Below, piece after piece: positions 12,215-17,962 of a stretch of DNA of 17,962 nt (positions within the stretch are counted from its first letter, which is position 1; every line of letters begins with the position of its first letter). This stretch comes from UBA1367 sp040268355. GTDB lineage: Bacteria > Actinomycetota > Coriobacteriia > Coriobacteriales > Atopobiaceae. The position numbers were made by a program, and so were the translations under genes. Under the pieces are notes generated by a model, which was given only the letters and a program-made list of their open reading frames with translations, was not told the DNA's origin and made no database searches. The stretch is from NCBI GenBank assembly GCA_040268355.1, contig JAWRIT010000001.1, forward strand, positions 1 through 17,962. Direction: 5' to 3'.

Positions 12215-14047
12215 ATGGCTCTCGGCATTCGACGCGTGATTGAGCGGTTTCGTTCGGGTCGCACCTCCCATGATCTGGTGCCGCTCACGACGGCGTGGGG
12301 AGACGCGCTGGGGGAGCATGACATCGAGCGGGCGCATCCTCGTCCGCTGCATGCGCGCGCATCGTGGTGGTCGCTCGACGGCTGGTGGGAGTACGCCTTT
12401 GTCGCGGCGCCCGACGCGACCACATCATGGCGCGCCGCGACGCCGCCCGAGGCCTACGACGGAACGATCCGCGTGCCCTTCTCCCCAGAGGCGTCGCTCT
12501 CTGGTGTGGGCAGACAACTCACGCCCACCGAGCTGCTGTGGTATCGCCGCAGCTTCGCCTGTCCCACCCTGCCGGAGCGCGGCTGTTGCGTCCTGCACTT
12601 CGATGGGGTCGACTTCGCCTGCGCGCTCTACGTGAACGGCAGCAAGGCATGCGAGCACGAGGGCGCCTACCTGCCCTTTGAGGTCGACGTCACGCACCTG
12701 CTCACGGAAGGGGACAACGAGCTCGTGCTCTGTGTGTTCGACCCCAGCGAGATGGGGACGCAGCTGCGCGGCGCACAGCGGCTCGAGCGCGGAGCCGGGC
12801 ACACGGCTCAGTCGGGCATCTGGCAGTCGGTCTGGCTGGAGGTGGTTCCCCGCACGCACGTGGAGGACCTCATGATCGAGCCCGACCTGGAGACCGGCAA
12901 GGTGACGGTGTCGGTGCGGGCGTCCGGCATCGCGATGCTCACGGCCGAGGTGCTCGACGGCGAGCAGGAGGTGGCGTCGGGCATACAGTCGCGGCGCGTC
13001 GGCGGGCGCATGACCCTGGAGCTCGTGGTGCCCGAGTGGCGGCTGTGGACGCCCGAGGACCCGGTTCTCTATGACGTGCGCGTGAGCTATGGCGAGGACG
13101 AGCTCATGAGCTACTTCGCCTTCCGGTCGGTGGGCATCGAGCGGGACGCGCAGGGCGTGGCACGCTTCTGCCTGAACCATGAGCCGTACTTCCTGCGGGG
13201 CGTGCTCGACCAGGGTATGTGGCCCGACGGGCTGCTCACCCCTCCCTCCACTGACGCGATGGCGGCTGACCTGCGCTCGCTCCGGCAAGCGGGCTTCTCG
13301 CTGATGCGCAAGCATCGCACGGTGGAGTCCGAACGCTTCTACGCACTTTGCGACCGAATGGGCGTGCTCGTGTTGCAGGACATGCCAAGCGGCGGCGACC
13401 TGCCCTCGAAGAGCTGGTCGCAGGGTCTGCCGATGTTGCACCAGAAGGCATGGCGCATCCAGCGCGACGACACCGAGAAGGGCCGCGCGCGGCTGGGATC
13501 CTCTGACGAGGCGTACCGGCATGAGTGGCAGCAGACCTGCGAGGATGTGGTCACCAGGCTCGGCAGGCACCCGTGCGTCATAGGATGGGTGCTGTTCAGC
13601 GAGTCGTGGGGGCAGTTCGACGCGGGAGCGATGACGCAGATGGTCTGGGACCTCGATCCCACGCGCCCGGTCGTCTCCGCGAGCGGTTGGTACGACCAGG
13701 GGACGGGCGACATCCACGCCGTGCACGGCTCCCTGCGGGACCTACACCGGCCCGACGACCCGTTCTCGGGGAAGGGCCGGCATGGCACGCGCGCGCAGAT
13801 GGTGACGGAAAGCACTGGTCCCGCGTGGTCGGTCGAGGGACACTGCTCGCTGCCCCAGGCACATGAGCGCGAGGCGTTCGAGTCGGCACAAGCGTGGCGT
13901 GCGGAGGTCGACGAGCTGCTGTCCGCTGGGGACGCGCTCGAGGCCGAGGGGCTGTCTGGCTTCGTGTACGGTCAGCTCACGGATGTGGAGGGGCAGACCT
14001 GTGGTCTCATCACCTACGACCGGCGGGTGAACAAGCTGGAGCAATAG
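12215..14047 (+). CDS. GH2-family glycoside hydrolase, altered acid/base motif
   Basis: Predicted cytoplasmic GH2 protein of 610 residues without a signal peptide. Order: N-terminal jelly-roll sugar-binding domain (about 45-215; SWWSLDGWWEYAF, LLWYRRSF, FDGVDFACALYVNGS), immunoglobulin-like domain (about 220-315), and TIM barrel from about 320. The barrel includes YFLRGVLDQGMWPDG, FSLMRKHRTVESERFYALCDRMGVLVLQDMPSGGDLP and VIGWVLFSESWGQFD. GH2 enzymes normally have Asn-Glu at the acid/base; here Ser462 precedes Glu463. Glu532 in QMVTESTG sits where the nucleophile is expected, but its surroundings differ from the usual EFGG/EYGG. AAGGAAAGGAAG before ATG is a strong ribosome site. Substrate unknown (beta-galactoside, glucuronide or mannoside possible). 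The Asn loss may alter or reduce activity. Confidence 0.8.
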   Translation: MALGIRRVIERFRSGRTSHDLVPLTTAWGDALGEHDIERAHPRPLHARASWWSLDGWWEYAFVAAPDATTSWRAATPPEAYDGTIRVPFSPEASLSGVGRQLTPTELLWYRRSFACPTLPERGCCVLHFDGVDFACALYVNGSKACEHEGAYLPFEVDVTHLLTEGDNELVLCVFDPSEMGTQLRGAQRLERGAGHTAQSGIWQSVWLEVVPRTHVEDLMIEPDLETGKVTVSVRASGIAMLTAEVLDGEQEVASGIQSRRVGGRMTLELVVPEWRLWTPEDPVLYDVRVSYGEDELMSYFAFRSVGIERDAQGVARFCLNHEPYFLRGVLDQGMWPDGLLTPPSTDAMAADLRSLRQAGFSLMRKHRTVESERFYALCDRMGVLVLQDMPSGGDLPSKSWSQGLPMLHQKAWRIQRDDTEKGRARLGSSDEAYRHEWQQTCEDVVTRLGRHPCVIGWVLFSESWGQFDAGAMTQMVWDLDPTRPVVSASGWYDQGTGDIHAVHGSLRDLHRPDDPFSGKGRHGTRAQMVTESTGPAWSVEGHCSLPQAHEREAFESAQAWRAEVDELLSAGDALEAEGLSGFVYGQLTDVEGQTCGLITYDRRVNKLEQ

Positions 14048-14067
14048 GGGCGGCTGCTCGCCTCGGT

Positions 14068-14083
14068 GCCTGCGTGCGCAGGC
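14068..14083 (+). terminator. Short hairpin after the GH2 gene
   Basis: GCCTGC (14068-14073) and GCAGGC (14078-14083) form a 6-bp stem with a 4-base loop, about 20 bases after the GH2 stop. There is no T-run. The rest of the 217-bp gap has a -10-like TATGGT (14209-14214) without a matching -35, the only hint of an ettA promoter. Confidence 0.35.
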
Positions 14084-14264
14084 TCGTGCTAGGGGCGATG
14101 GTTCGTGCTGGGGCGCCGACTCGCGCCTGTCGTGCCGGCTTTGGGTCCGATGTCGAGGAGACGTCCCCTGTCTGCGCTTACCCCCGCCTCCAAGCCACTC
14201 AGAGGACATATGGTATCGTCTTCCAGTACCGCATCACATCCTCAGAAAGCGCAGGTACTCCCCA

Positions 14265-15944
14265 ATGGCAGAGTTCGTGTATCAGCTGCACCGCGCCCGC
14301 AAGGCGGTGGGTGACAAGGTCATTCTCGACGACGTGACCGTGGGCGTCTATCCCGGCGCCAAGATCGGCGTCGTCGGCCCCAACGGCATGGGCAAGTCCA
14401 CGCTGCTCAAGGTGATGGCGGGGCTCGAGGAGGTCTCCAACGGCGAGGCACGCCTCAGCCCTGGCTACAGCGTGGGGCTCCTGCAGCAGGAGCCGCCGCT
14501 CGATGAGGACACGACCGTGCGCGGCAACATCGAGCAGGCCTTCTCCGACATCATTGCCAAGGTGGCGCGCTTCAACGCCATCGGCGAGGAGATGGGCGAG
14601 CCCGACGCGGACTTCGACGCCCTCATGGCGGAGATGGGCACGCTGCAAGACGAGATCGATGCCGCCGATGGCTGGGACTTGGACAGCCAGCTCTCCCAGG
14701 CCATGGATGCCCTGCAGTGTCCCGATCCCGACACGCCGGTCTCGATTCTCTCCGGTGGCGAGCGTCGCCGCGTGGCGCTCTGCCGTTTGCTGCTTGAGGC
14801 GCCTGACCTGCTGTTGCTCGACGAGCCAACCAACCATCTCGATGCCGAGTCGGTCCTGTGGCTCGAGCAGTTCCTGCATCGCTACCCCGGTGCGGTCATG
14901 GCCGTCACGCACGACCGCTACTTCCTGGACGACGTGGCCGAGTGGATCTGCGAGGTGGACCGCGGCCAGCTCTACCCCTATGAGGGCAACTACTCCACGT
15001 ACCTCGAGAAGAAGGCCGCCCGTCTCGAGCTACAGAGCCAGCAGGACGCCAAGCGCGCCAAGAAGCTCAAGCGCGAGCTTGCGTGGGTGCGCAGCGGCGC
15101 CAAGGCCCGCCAGGCCAAGGGTAAGGCACGTCTGGCCCGCTACGAGCAGATGGTGGCCGAAGCGGCCGCATCTAAGAAGCTCGACTTCTCCGAGATCCAG
15201 ATTCCCGCAGGTCCGCGCCTGGGTGCCAAGGTCCTCGAGGCCGAGCACCTGAGCAAGGGCTTTGGCGATCGGGTGCTCATCGAGGACCTCTCCTTCTCCC
15301 TGCCGCGCAACGGCATCGTGGGCATCATCGGCCCGAACGGCGTGGGCAAGTCGACGCTGCTCAAGGCCATCGTGGGGTTGGAAGGGATCGATGGCGGCAC
15401 CCTCGAGGTGGGGGAGAGCGTGCAGATCTCCTACGTGGACCAGATGCGCGCGGGCATCGACGCCGACAAGACCCTCTGGGAGGTCGTCTCTGACGGCAAC
15501 GACTACATCACCGTGGGGGAGACCGAGATCCCGAGCCGCGCCTATGTGGCGAGCTTTGGCTTCAAGGGGCAGGACCAGCAGAAGCGGGCCGGCGTCCTCT
15601 CCGGCGGTGAACGCAACCGCCTGAACCTCGCGCTCACGCTCAAGCAGGGCGGAAACCTACTGTTGCTCGACGAGCCGACCAACGACCTGGATGTCGAGAC
15701 GCTGGAGAGTCTGGAGGACGCGCTCGAGCGCTTCCCTGGCTGCTCGGTGGTGGTGAGCCACGACCGCTGGTTCCTCGACCGCGTGGCCACCCACATCCTA
15801 GCCTGGGAGGGTGACGACGAGCATCCTGGCCGCTGGCACTGGTTCGAGGGCAACTTCGAGAGCTACCAGCAGGATCGCGAGCGACGCCTGGGTCCCGAGG
15901 CAAGCAAGCCCCACCGGCTGCACCGCAAGCTCACCCGCGACTAG
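14265..15944 (+). CDS. ettA: Energy-dependent translational throttle protein EttA (ABC-F)
   Basis: Soluble ABC-F ATPase that binds the ribosomal E site and gates the first elongation steps according to ATP/ADP level. It has 559 residues, matching E. coli EttA (555). The two nucleotide-binding domains have Walker A GPNGMGKST (38-46) and GPNGVGKST (from 356), signatures LSGGERRR and LSGGERNR, and Walker B LLLLDEPTNHLD and LLLLDEPTNDLD. Switch histidines lie in VTHDRYFLDDVA and VSHDRWFLDRVA. Between the domains lies the P-site tRNA-interaction linker, a basic helical region (KKAARLELQSQQDAKRAKKLKRELAWVRSGAKARQAKGKARLARYE) ending in LDFSEIQIPAGPRLG. The N-terminus AEFVYQLHRARKAVGDKVILDDV is EttA-like and supports ATG 14265, although its ribosome site is weak. 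The gene stands alone. Confidence 0.95.
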   Translation: MAEFVYQLHRARKAVGDKVILDDVTVGVYPGAKIGVVGPNGMGKSTLLKVMAGLEEVSNGEARLSPGYSVGLLQQEPPLDEDTTVRGNIEQAFSDIIAKVARFNAIGEEMGEPDADFDALMAEMGTLQDEIDAADGWDLDSQLSQAMDALQCPDPDTPVSILSGGERRRVALCRLLLEAPDLLLLDEPTNHLDAESVLWLEQFLHRYPGAVMAVTHDRYFLDDVAEWICEVDRGQLYPYEGNYSTYLEKKAARLELQSQQDAKRAKKLKRELAWVRSGAKARQAKGKARLARYEQMVAEAAASKKLDFSEIQIPAGPRLGAKVLEAEHLSKGFGDRVLIEDLSFSLPRNGIVGIIGPNGVGKSTLLKAIVGLEGIDGGTLEVGESVQISYVDQMRAGIDADKTLWEVVSDGNDYITVGETEIPSRAYVASFGFKGQDQQKRAGVLSGGERNRLNLALTLKQGGNLLLLDEPTNDLDVETLESLEDALERFPGCSVVVSHDRWFLDRVATHILAWEGDDEHPGRWHWFEGNFESYQQDRERRLGPEASKPHRLHRKLTRD

Positions 15945-16005
15945 GGATCGGCCTGGATGGTGCCCACCTCGCCGAGCGAGTCTGTGGGGAGGCGTCGTAT
16001 TGCTT

Positions 16006-16011
16006 CATAAT
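16006..16011 (+). promoter_or_regulatory. -10-like box before the GH1 gene
   Basis: CATAAT matches the -10 consensus at 5 of 6 positions, 36 bases before the GH1 ATG, in an AT-richer patch (16000-16022) of a GC-rich gap. No good -35 box is seen 16-18 bases upstream. A small hairpin, CTCGC/GCGAG (15968-15980), about 24 bases after the ettA stop may end that transcript. Confidence 0.35.
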
Positions 16012-16047
16012 GGGGATATTGACAACCTCACGTGAAGGGAGCGCGAC

Positions 16048-17487
16048 ATGGGCGTATTCAGGGACGACTTCCTCTGGGGCGGGGCCTGTGCGGCAAACCA
16101 GTTCGAGGGCGCGTGGGACGTGGACGGCAAAGGCGACAGCGTGATCGACCACTGCTATGGTGGCGTCTTCAACCAGCAGAAGCGTATCACGATCGAGATC
16201 GAGCCCGACCGGCTCTATCCCAGCCACGACGCCATCGACTTCTACCATCGCTACGAGGAGGACATCGACCTCTTTGCCGAGATGGGCTTCAACGTGTTTC
16301 GCACCTCCATCAACTGGACTCGCATCTATCCGACGGGCCTGGAGGAGGAACCGCTTGAGGCGGGTCTGGCCTTCTACGACCGCGTCTTCGACTACTGCCT
16401 GGAGAAGGGCATCCAGCCACTCGTCACGCTCTCCCACTACGAGCTGCCCTATGAGCTGGTGCGCCGCTACAACGGCTGGGCGGGTCGCGAGGTCATCGCC
16501 CTCTTCGAGAGGTTCTGCCGCACCGTGTTCGAGCGCTACCAGGACAAGGTGAAGCTCTGGCTCACGTTCAACGAGATCAACTGCGCCACCGCTGAGATGG
16601 GCGCCATGTACGGAACGTCAAACCTGCAGGGCTTTGAGGGCGGACGGGACCAACTCTTCGTGGGACCGCAGGTTCGCATGCAGTCGCTGCATCATCAGTT
16701 CGTGGCGAGCGCCAAGGTCGTCAAGTACGCCCACGAGCACTATCCCGACTTCAAGATGGGCTGCATGACCGTCTACCTGCAGACCTATCCGGCCACCTGC
16801 GACCCGGCCGATCAGCTTGCCAACCAGGCCAACATGCGCAATCGGGTGTTCTACACCACCGACGTGCAGGTGAGGGGCTCCTACGGCTGCTGGTGCCGCC
16901 GCTTCTGGGAAGAGAACGACATCGAGATCCAGTGGGAGCCCGGCGACGCGGAGATCCTGCGCGAGGGCACGGTGGACTTCCTCTCGTTCAGCTACTACAT
17001 GACCAATCTTATCGGCACGCACGACGACCTCGAGGAGACCGAGGGCAACATCATCGGCGGCGGTAAGAACCCCTACCTTGAGGCCAGCGAGTGGGGTTGG
17101 CAGATCGACCCGGATGGCCTGCGCTTTGCCTTGAACGAGATGTATGACCGCTACCAGATTCCTGTCATGGTGGTGGAGAACGGCTTGGGCGCCATCGACG
17201 AGAAGGAGCCCGACGGCAGCGTGCACGACAGCTACCGCATCGACTACCTGCGCAAGCACCTGAGCGCGATGCGCGAGGCCGTGCGCGATGGCGTGGACCT
17301 CATGGGCTACACCTGGTGGGGCCCCATCGATCTGGTGAGCCATGGCACCGGCGAGATGCGCAAGCGCTACGGGTTCATCTATGTGGACAAGTACGATGAC
17401 GGAACCGGAGACTACAGCCGTTCCAAGAAGGACAGCTTCGAGTACTACAAGAAGGTCATCGCGAGCAACGGTGAGGATCTGAGCTAG
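16048..17487 (+). CDS. bglA: 6-phospho-beta-glucosidase, GH1 family
   Basis: Cytoplasmic enzyme hydrolysing PTS-phosphorylated beta-glucosides (cellobiose, salicin, arbutin type) to glucose 6-phosphate and aglycone. It has 479 residues, the length of E. coli BglA. It starts with the GH1 N-terminal signature FLWGGACAANQFEGAW. The acid/base is Glu176 in LTFNEIN; the nucleophile is Glu377 in VVENGLGA. The C-terminal KRYGFIYVDKYDDGTGDYSRSKKDSFEYYKKVIASNG contains the Ser-x-Lys-x-x-x-x-Tyr phosphate-binding pattern that separates phospho-glucosidases from plain beta-glucosidases. GAAGGGAG lies about seven bases before ATG. No PTS gene for beta-glucosides is adjacent, so uptake must be encoded elsewhere. 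Substrate preference within the family cannot be fixed from sequence, but phospho-specificity is well supported. Confidence 0.9.
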   Translation: MGVFRDDFLWGGACAANQFEGAWDVDGKGDSVIDHCYGGVFNQQKRITIEIEPDRLYPSHDAIDFYHRYEEDIDLFAEMGFNVFRTSINWTRIYPTGLEEEPLEAGLAFYDRVFDYCLEKGIQPLVTLSHYELPYELVRRYNGWAGREVIALFERFCRTVFERYQDKVKLWLTFNEINCATAEMGAMYGTSNLQGFEGGRDQLFVGPQVRMQSLHHQFVASAKVVKYAHEHYPDFKMGCMTVYLQTYPATCDPADQLANQANMRNRVFYTTDVQVRGSYGCWCRRFWEENDIEIQWEPGDAEILREGTVDFLSFSYYMTNLIGTHDDLEETEGNIIGGGKNPYLEASEWGWQIDPDGLRFALNEMYDRYQIPVMVVENGLGAIDEKEPDGSVHDSYRIDYLRKHLSAMREAVRDGVDLMGYTWWGPIDLVSHGTGEMRKRYGFIYVDKYDDGTGDYSRSKKDSFEYYKKVIASNGEDLS

Positions 17488-17510
17488 GGGCAAAGGCACT
17501 GACGAAAGGG

Positions 17511-17578
17511 GCACGGCATCTTGTCATCCGTCCACTGCGTCCGGGAGGTGCAGTGTGGCAGGCGACGAGGTGCCGTGC
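17511..17578. terminator. Branched stem structure between convergent genes
   Basis: GCACGGCA (17511-17518) pairs with TGCCGTGC (17571-17578). Inside, CACTGC (17533-17538) pairs with GCAGTG (17550-17555). It lies between the ends of the rightward GH1 gene and the leftward ATPase gene, so a bidirectional transcription end is plausible. No T-runs flank it. Confidence 0.45.
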
Positions 17579-17600
17579 TTCTGCCTGCTTGCGGGCGAGC

Positions 17601-17962
17601 TCACGCAGCGCCGTGAGGCTCGCCACCAATGACGCTCCCGATCCGACCGACGGCATACAGCGGCAGGTTCGTCAGCCAGCTTTCCTCGCGGTAGTCGCTC
17701 ATAGAGACACGTACGGCGCGGCCGACCTCATACTTGCTGCAAAAGGCCTTGAGACTCTTTGCGCGTAGGTTCTCTTCCGCCTTTACTTCCACCGGATGGA
17801 TGGTGTCATCGCCTTCGATCACGAAGTCGACCTCGTTGACCGAACGGTCCGCAGACCAATACCATGGCTCTCTGCCAGCGGCAAGCATCTGTTGGCAGAC
17901 GTACTGCTCTGTCAGGGCACCCTTGAACTCGGTGAACAATCTGTCACCTTCGATTATCGCGC
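17601..17962 (-). CDS. DUF4143-type AAA ATPase, C-terminal part (5' end off-window)
   Basis: Only the last 120 or so codons are present. The minus-strand frame is open to the right edge (reading AIIEGDRLFTEFKGALTEQYV...), so the true start lies outside; a TTG at 17937-17939 in this frame is an internal codon, not a start. LFTEFKGALTEQYV, EPWYWSADRSVNEVDFVIEGDDTIHPVEVKAEEN and the following YEVGRAVRVSMSDYREE-WLTNLPLYAVGRI match the DUF4143 domain at the C-terminus of a common bacterial AAA ATPase group. The Glu-Val-Asp and Glu-Val-Lys pattern is the PD-(D/E)XK-like part of that domain. The full protein would usually be about 400-450 residues with an N-terminal ATPase. Its function is not well defined. 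Base composition is less GC-rich than the neighbours, as for the Fic gene. Confidence 0.82.
   Translation of the reverse strand, partial: AIIEGDRLFTEFKGALTEQYVCQQMLAAGREPWYWSADRSVNEVDFVIEGDDTIHPVEVKAEENLRAKSLKAFCSKYEVGRAVRVSMSDYREESWLTNLPLYAVGRIGSVIGGEPHGAA

Noticed and set aside
12425..13726. 433-codon antisense ORF within the GH2 gene, and similar long antisense ORFs (2172-3200, 5515-6579, 7015-8157)
   Set aside because: Each mirrors a well-supported gene on the other strand, is His/Arg/Val-rich with no known motif, and reflects GC-biased third codon positions.
16048..17487. Plain GH1 beta-glucosidase or beta-galactosidase
   Set aside because: The C-terminal Ser-x-Lys...Tyr phosphate-binding pattern and BglA-like length favour a 6-phospho-beta-glucosidase.
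17584..17595. GCTTGCGGGC-like sequence near the right edge as a further repeat arm
   Set aside because: A single 9-of-10 match with no partner arm and no 19-base end block.

Overview
This window comes from a high-GC genome with closely packed genes. PTS sugar uptake, 6-phospho-glycosidases, EttA and G/C-biased codon usage together suggest a Coriobacteriia member (Olsenella/Atopobium-like). That placement is inference from overall character, since no rRNA or other marker gene is present. No tRNA, rRNA, CRISPR array, transposase or integrase was seen.

Layout. Positions 1-567 are non-coding: a 13-bp GC stem-loop, copy A of a structured repeat, and a control region with two dyad-symmetric candidate operators. 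Next is an alpha-glucoside utilisation cluster: a PTS EIICB permease (568-2133), a GH4 6-phospho-alpha-glucosidase with the CDMP signature (2190-3569), a strong stem-loop plus a nested structured stretch, and two short RpiR-family regulators overlapping by one base (3806-4531, 4531-5196). Copy B of the repeat follows (5234-5341) in the same orientation, so the two copies bracket this cluster. Then come an L-threonine aldolase with a GTG start (5491-6516), a membrane-anchored NodB-type polysaccharide deacetylase (6697-8124), and a Fic protein with a C-terminal winged helix (8226-9290) preceded by a perfect 17-bp inverted repeat. A large secreted Leu/Gly heptad-repeat protein lies on the minus strand (9303-11339). 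A YfbR-type HD 5'-nucleotidase (11561-12154) and a cytoplasmic GH2 protein with an altered acid/base motif (12215-14047) follow. EttA (14265-15944), a GH1 6-phospho-beta-glucosidase (16048-17487) and the C-terminal part of a DUF4143-type ATPase (minus strand, running off the right edge) complete the window.

How the genes fit together. EIICB would import and phosphorylate an alpha-glucoside using general PTS proteins and an EIIA encoded elsewhere. GH4 would split the product into glucose 6-phosphate and an aglycone or glucose, and one or both RpiR proteins would sense a phosphosugar and control transcription from the 412-521 region. The GH1 enzyme does the equivalent job for beta-glucosides but has no PTS partner here. 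The deacetylase and the heptad-repeat protein act at the envelope. EttA and YfbR are housekeeping genes. The Fic and DUF4143 genes look like accessory genes.

The most interesting signals are the direct-orientation pair of nested-hairpin repeats flanking the sugar cluster, the two different operator-like dyads ahead of the PTS gene, and the Fic gene with its palindromic promoter and own DNA-binding domain. All are read from sequence alone.
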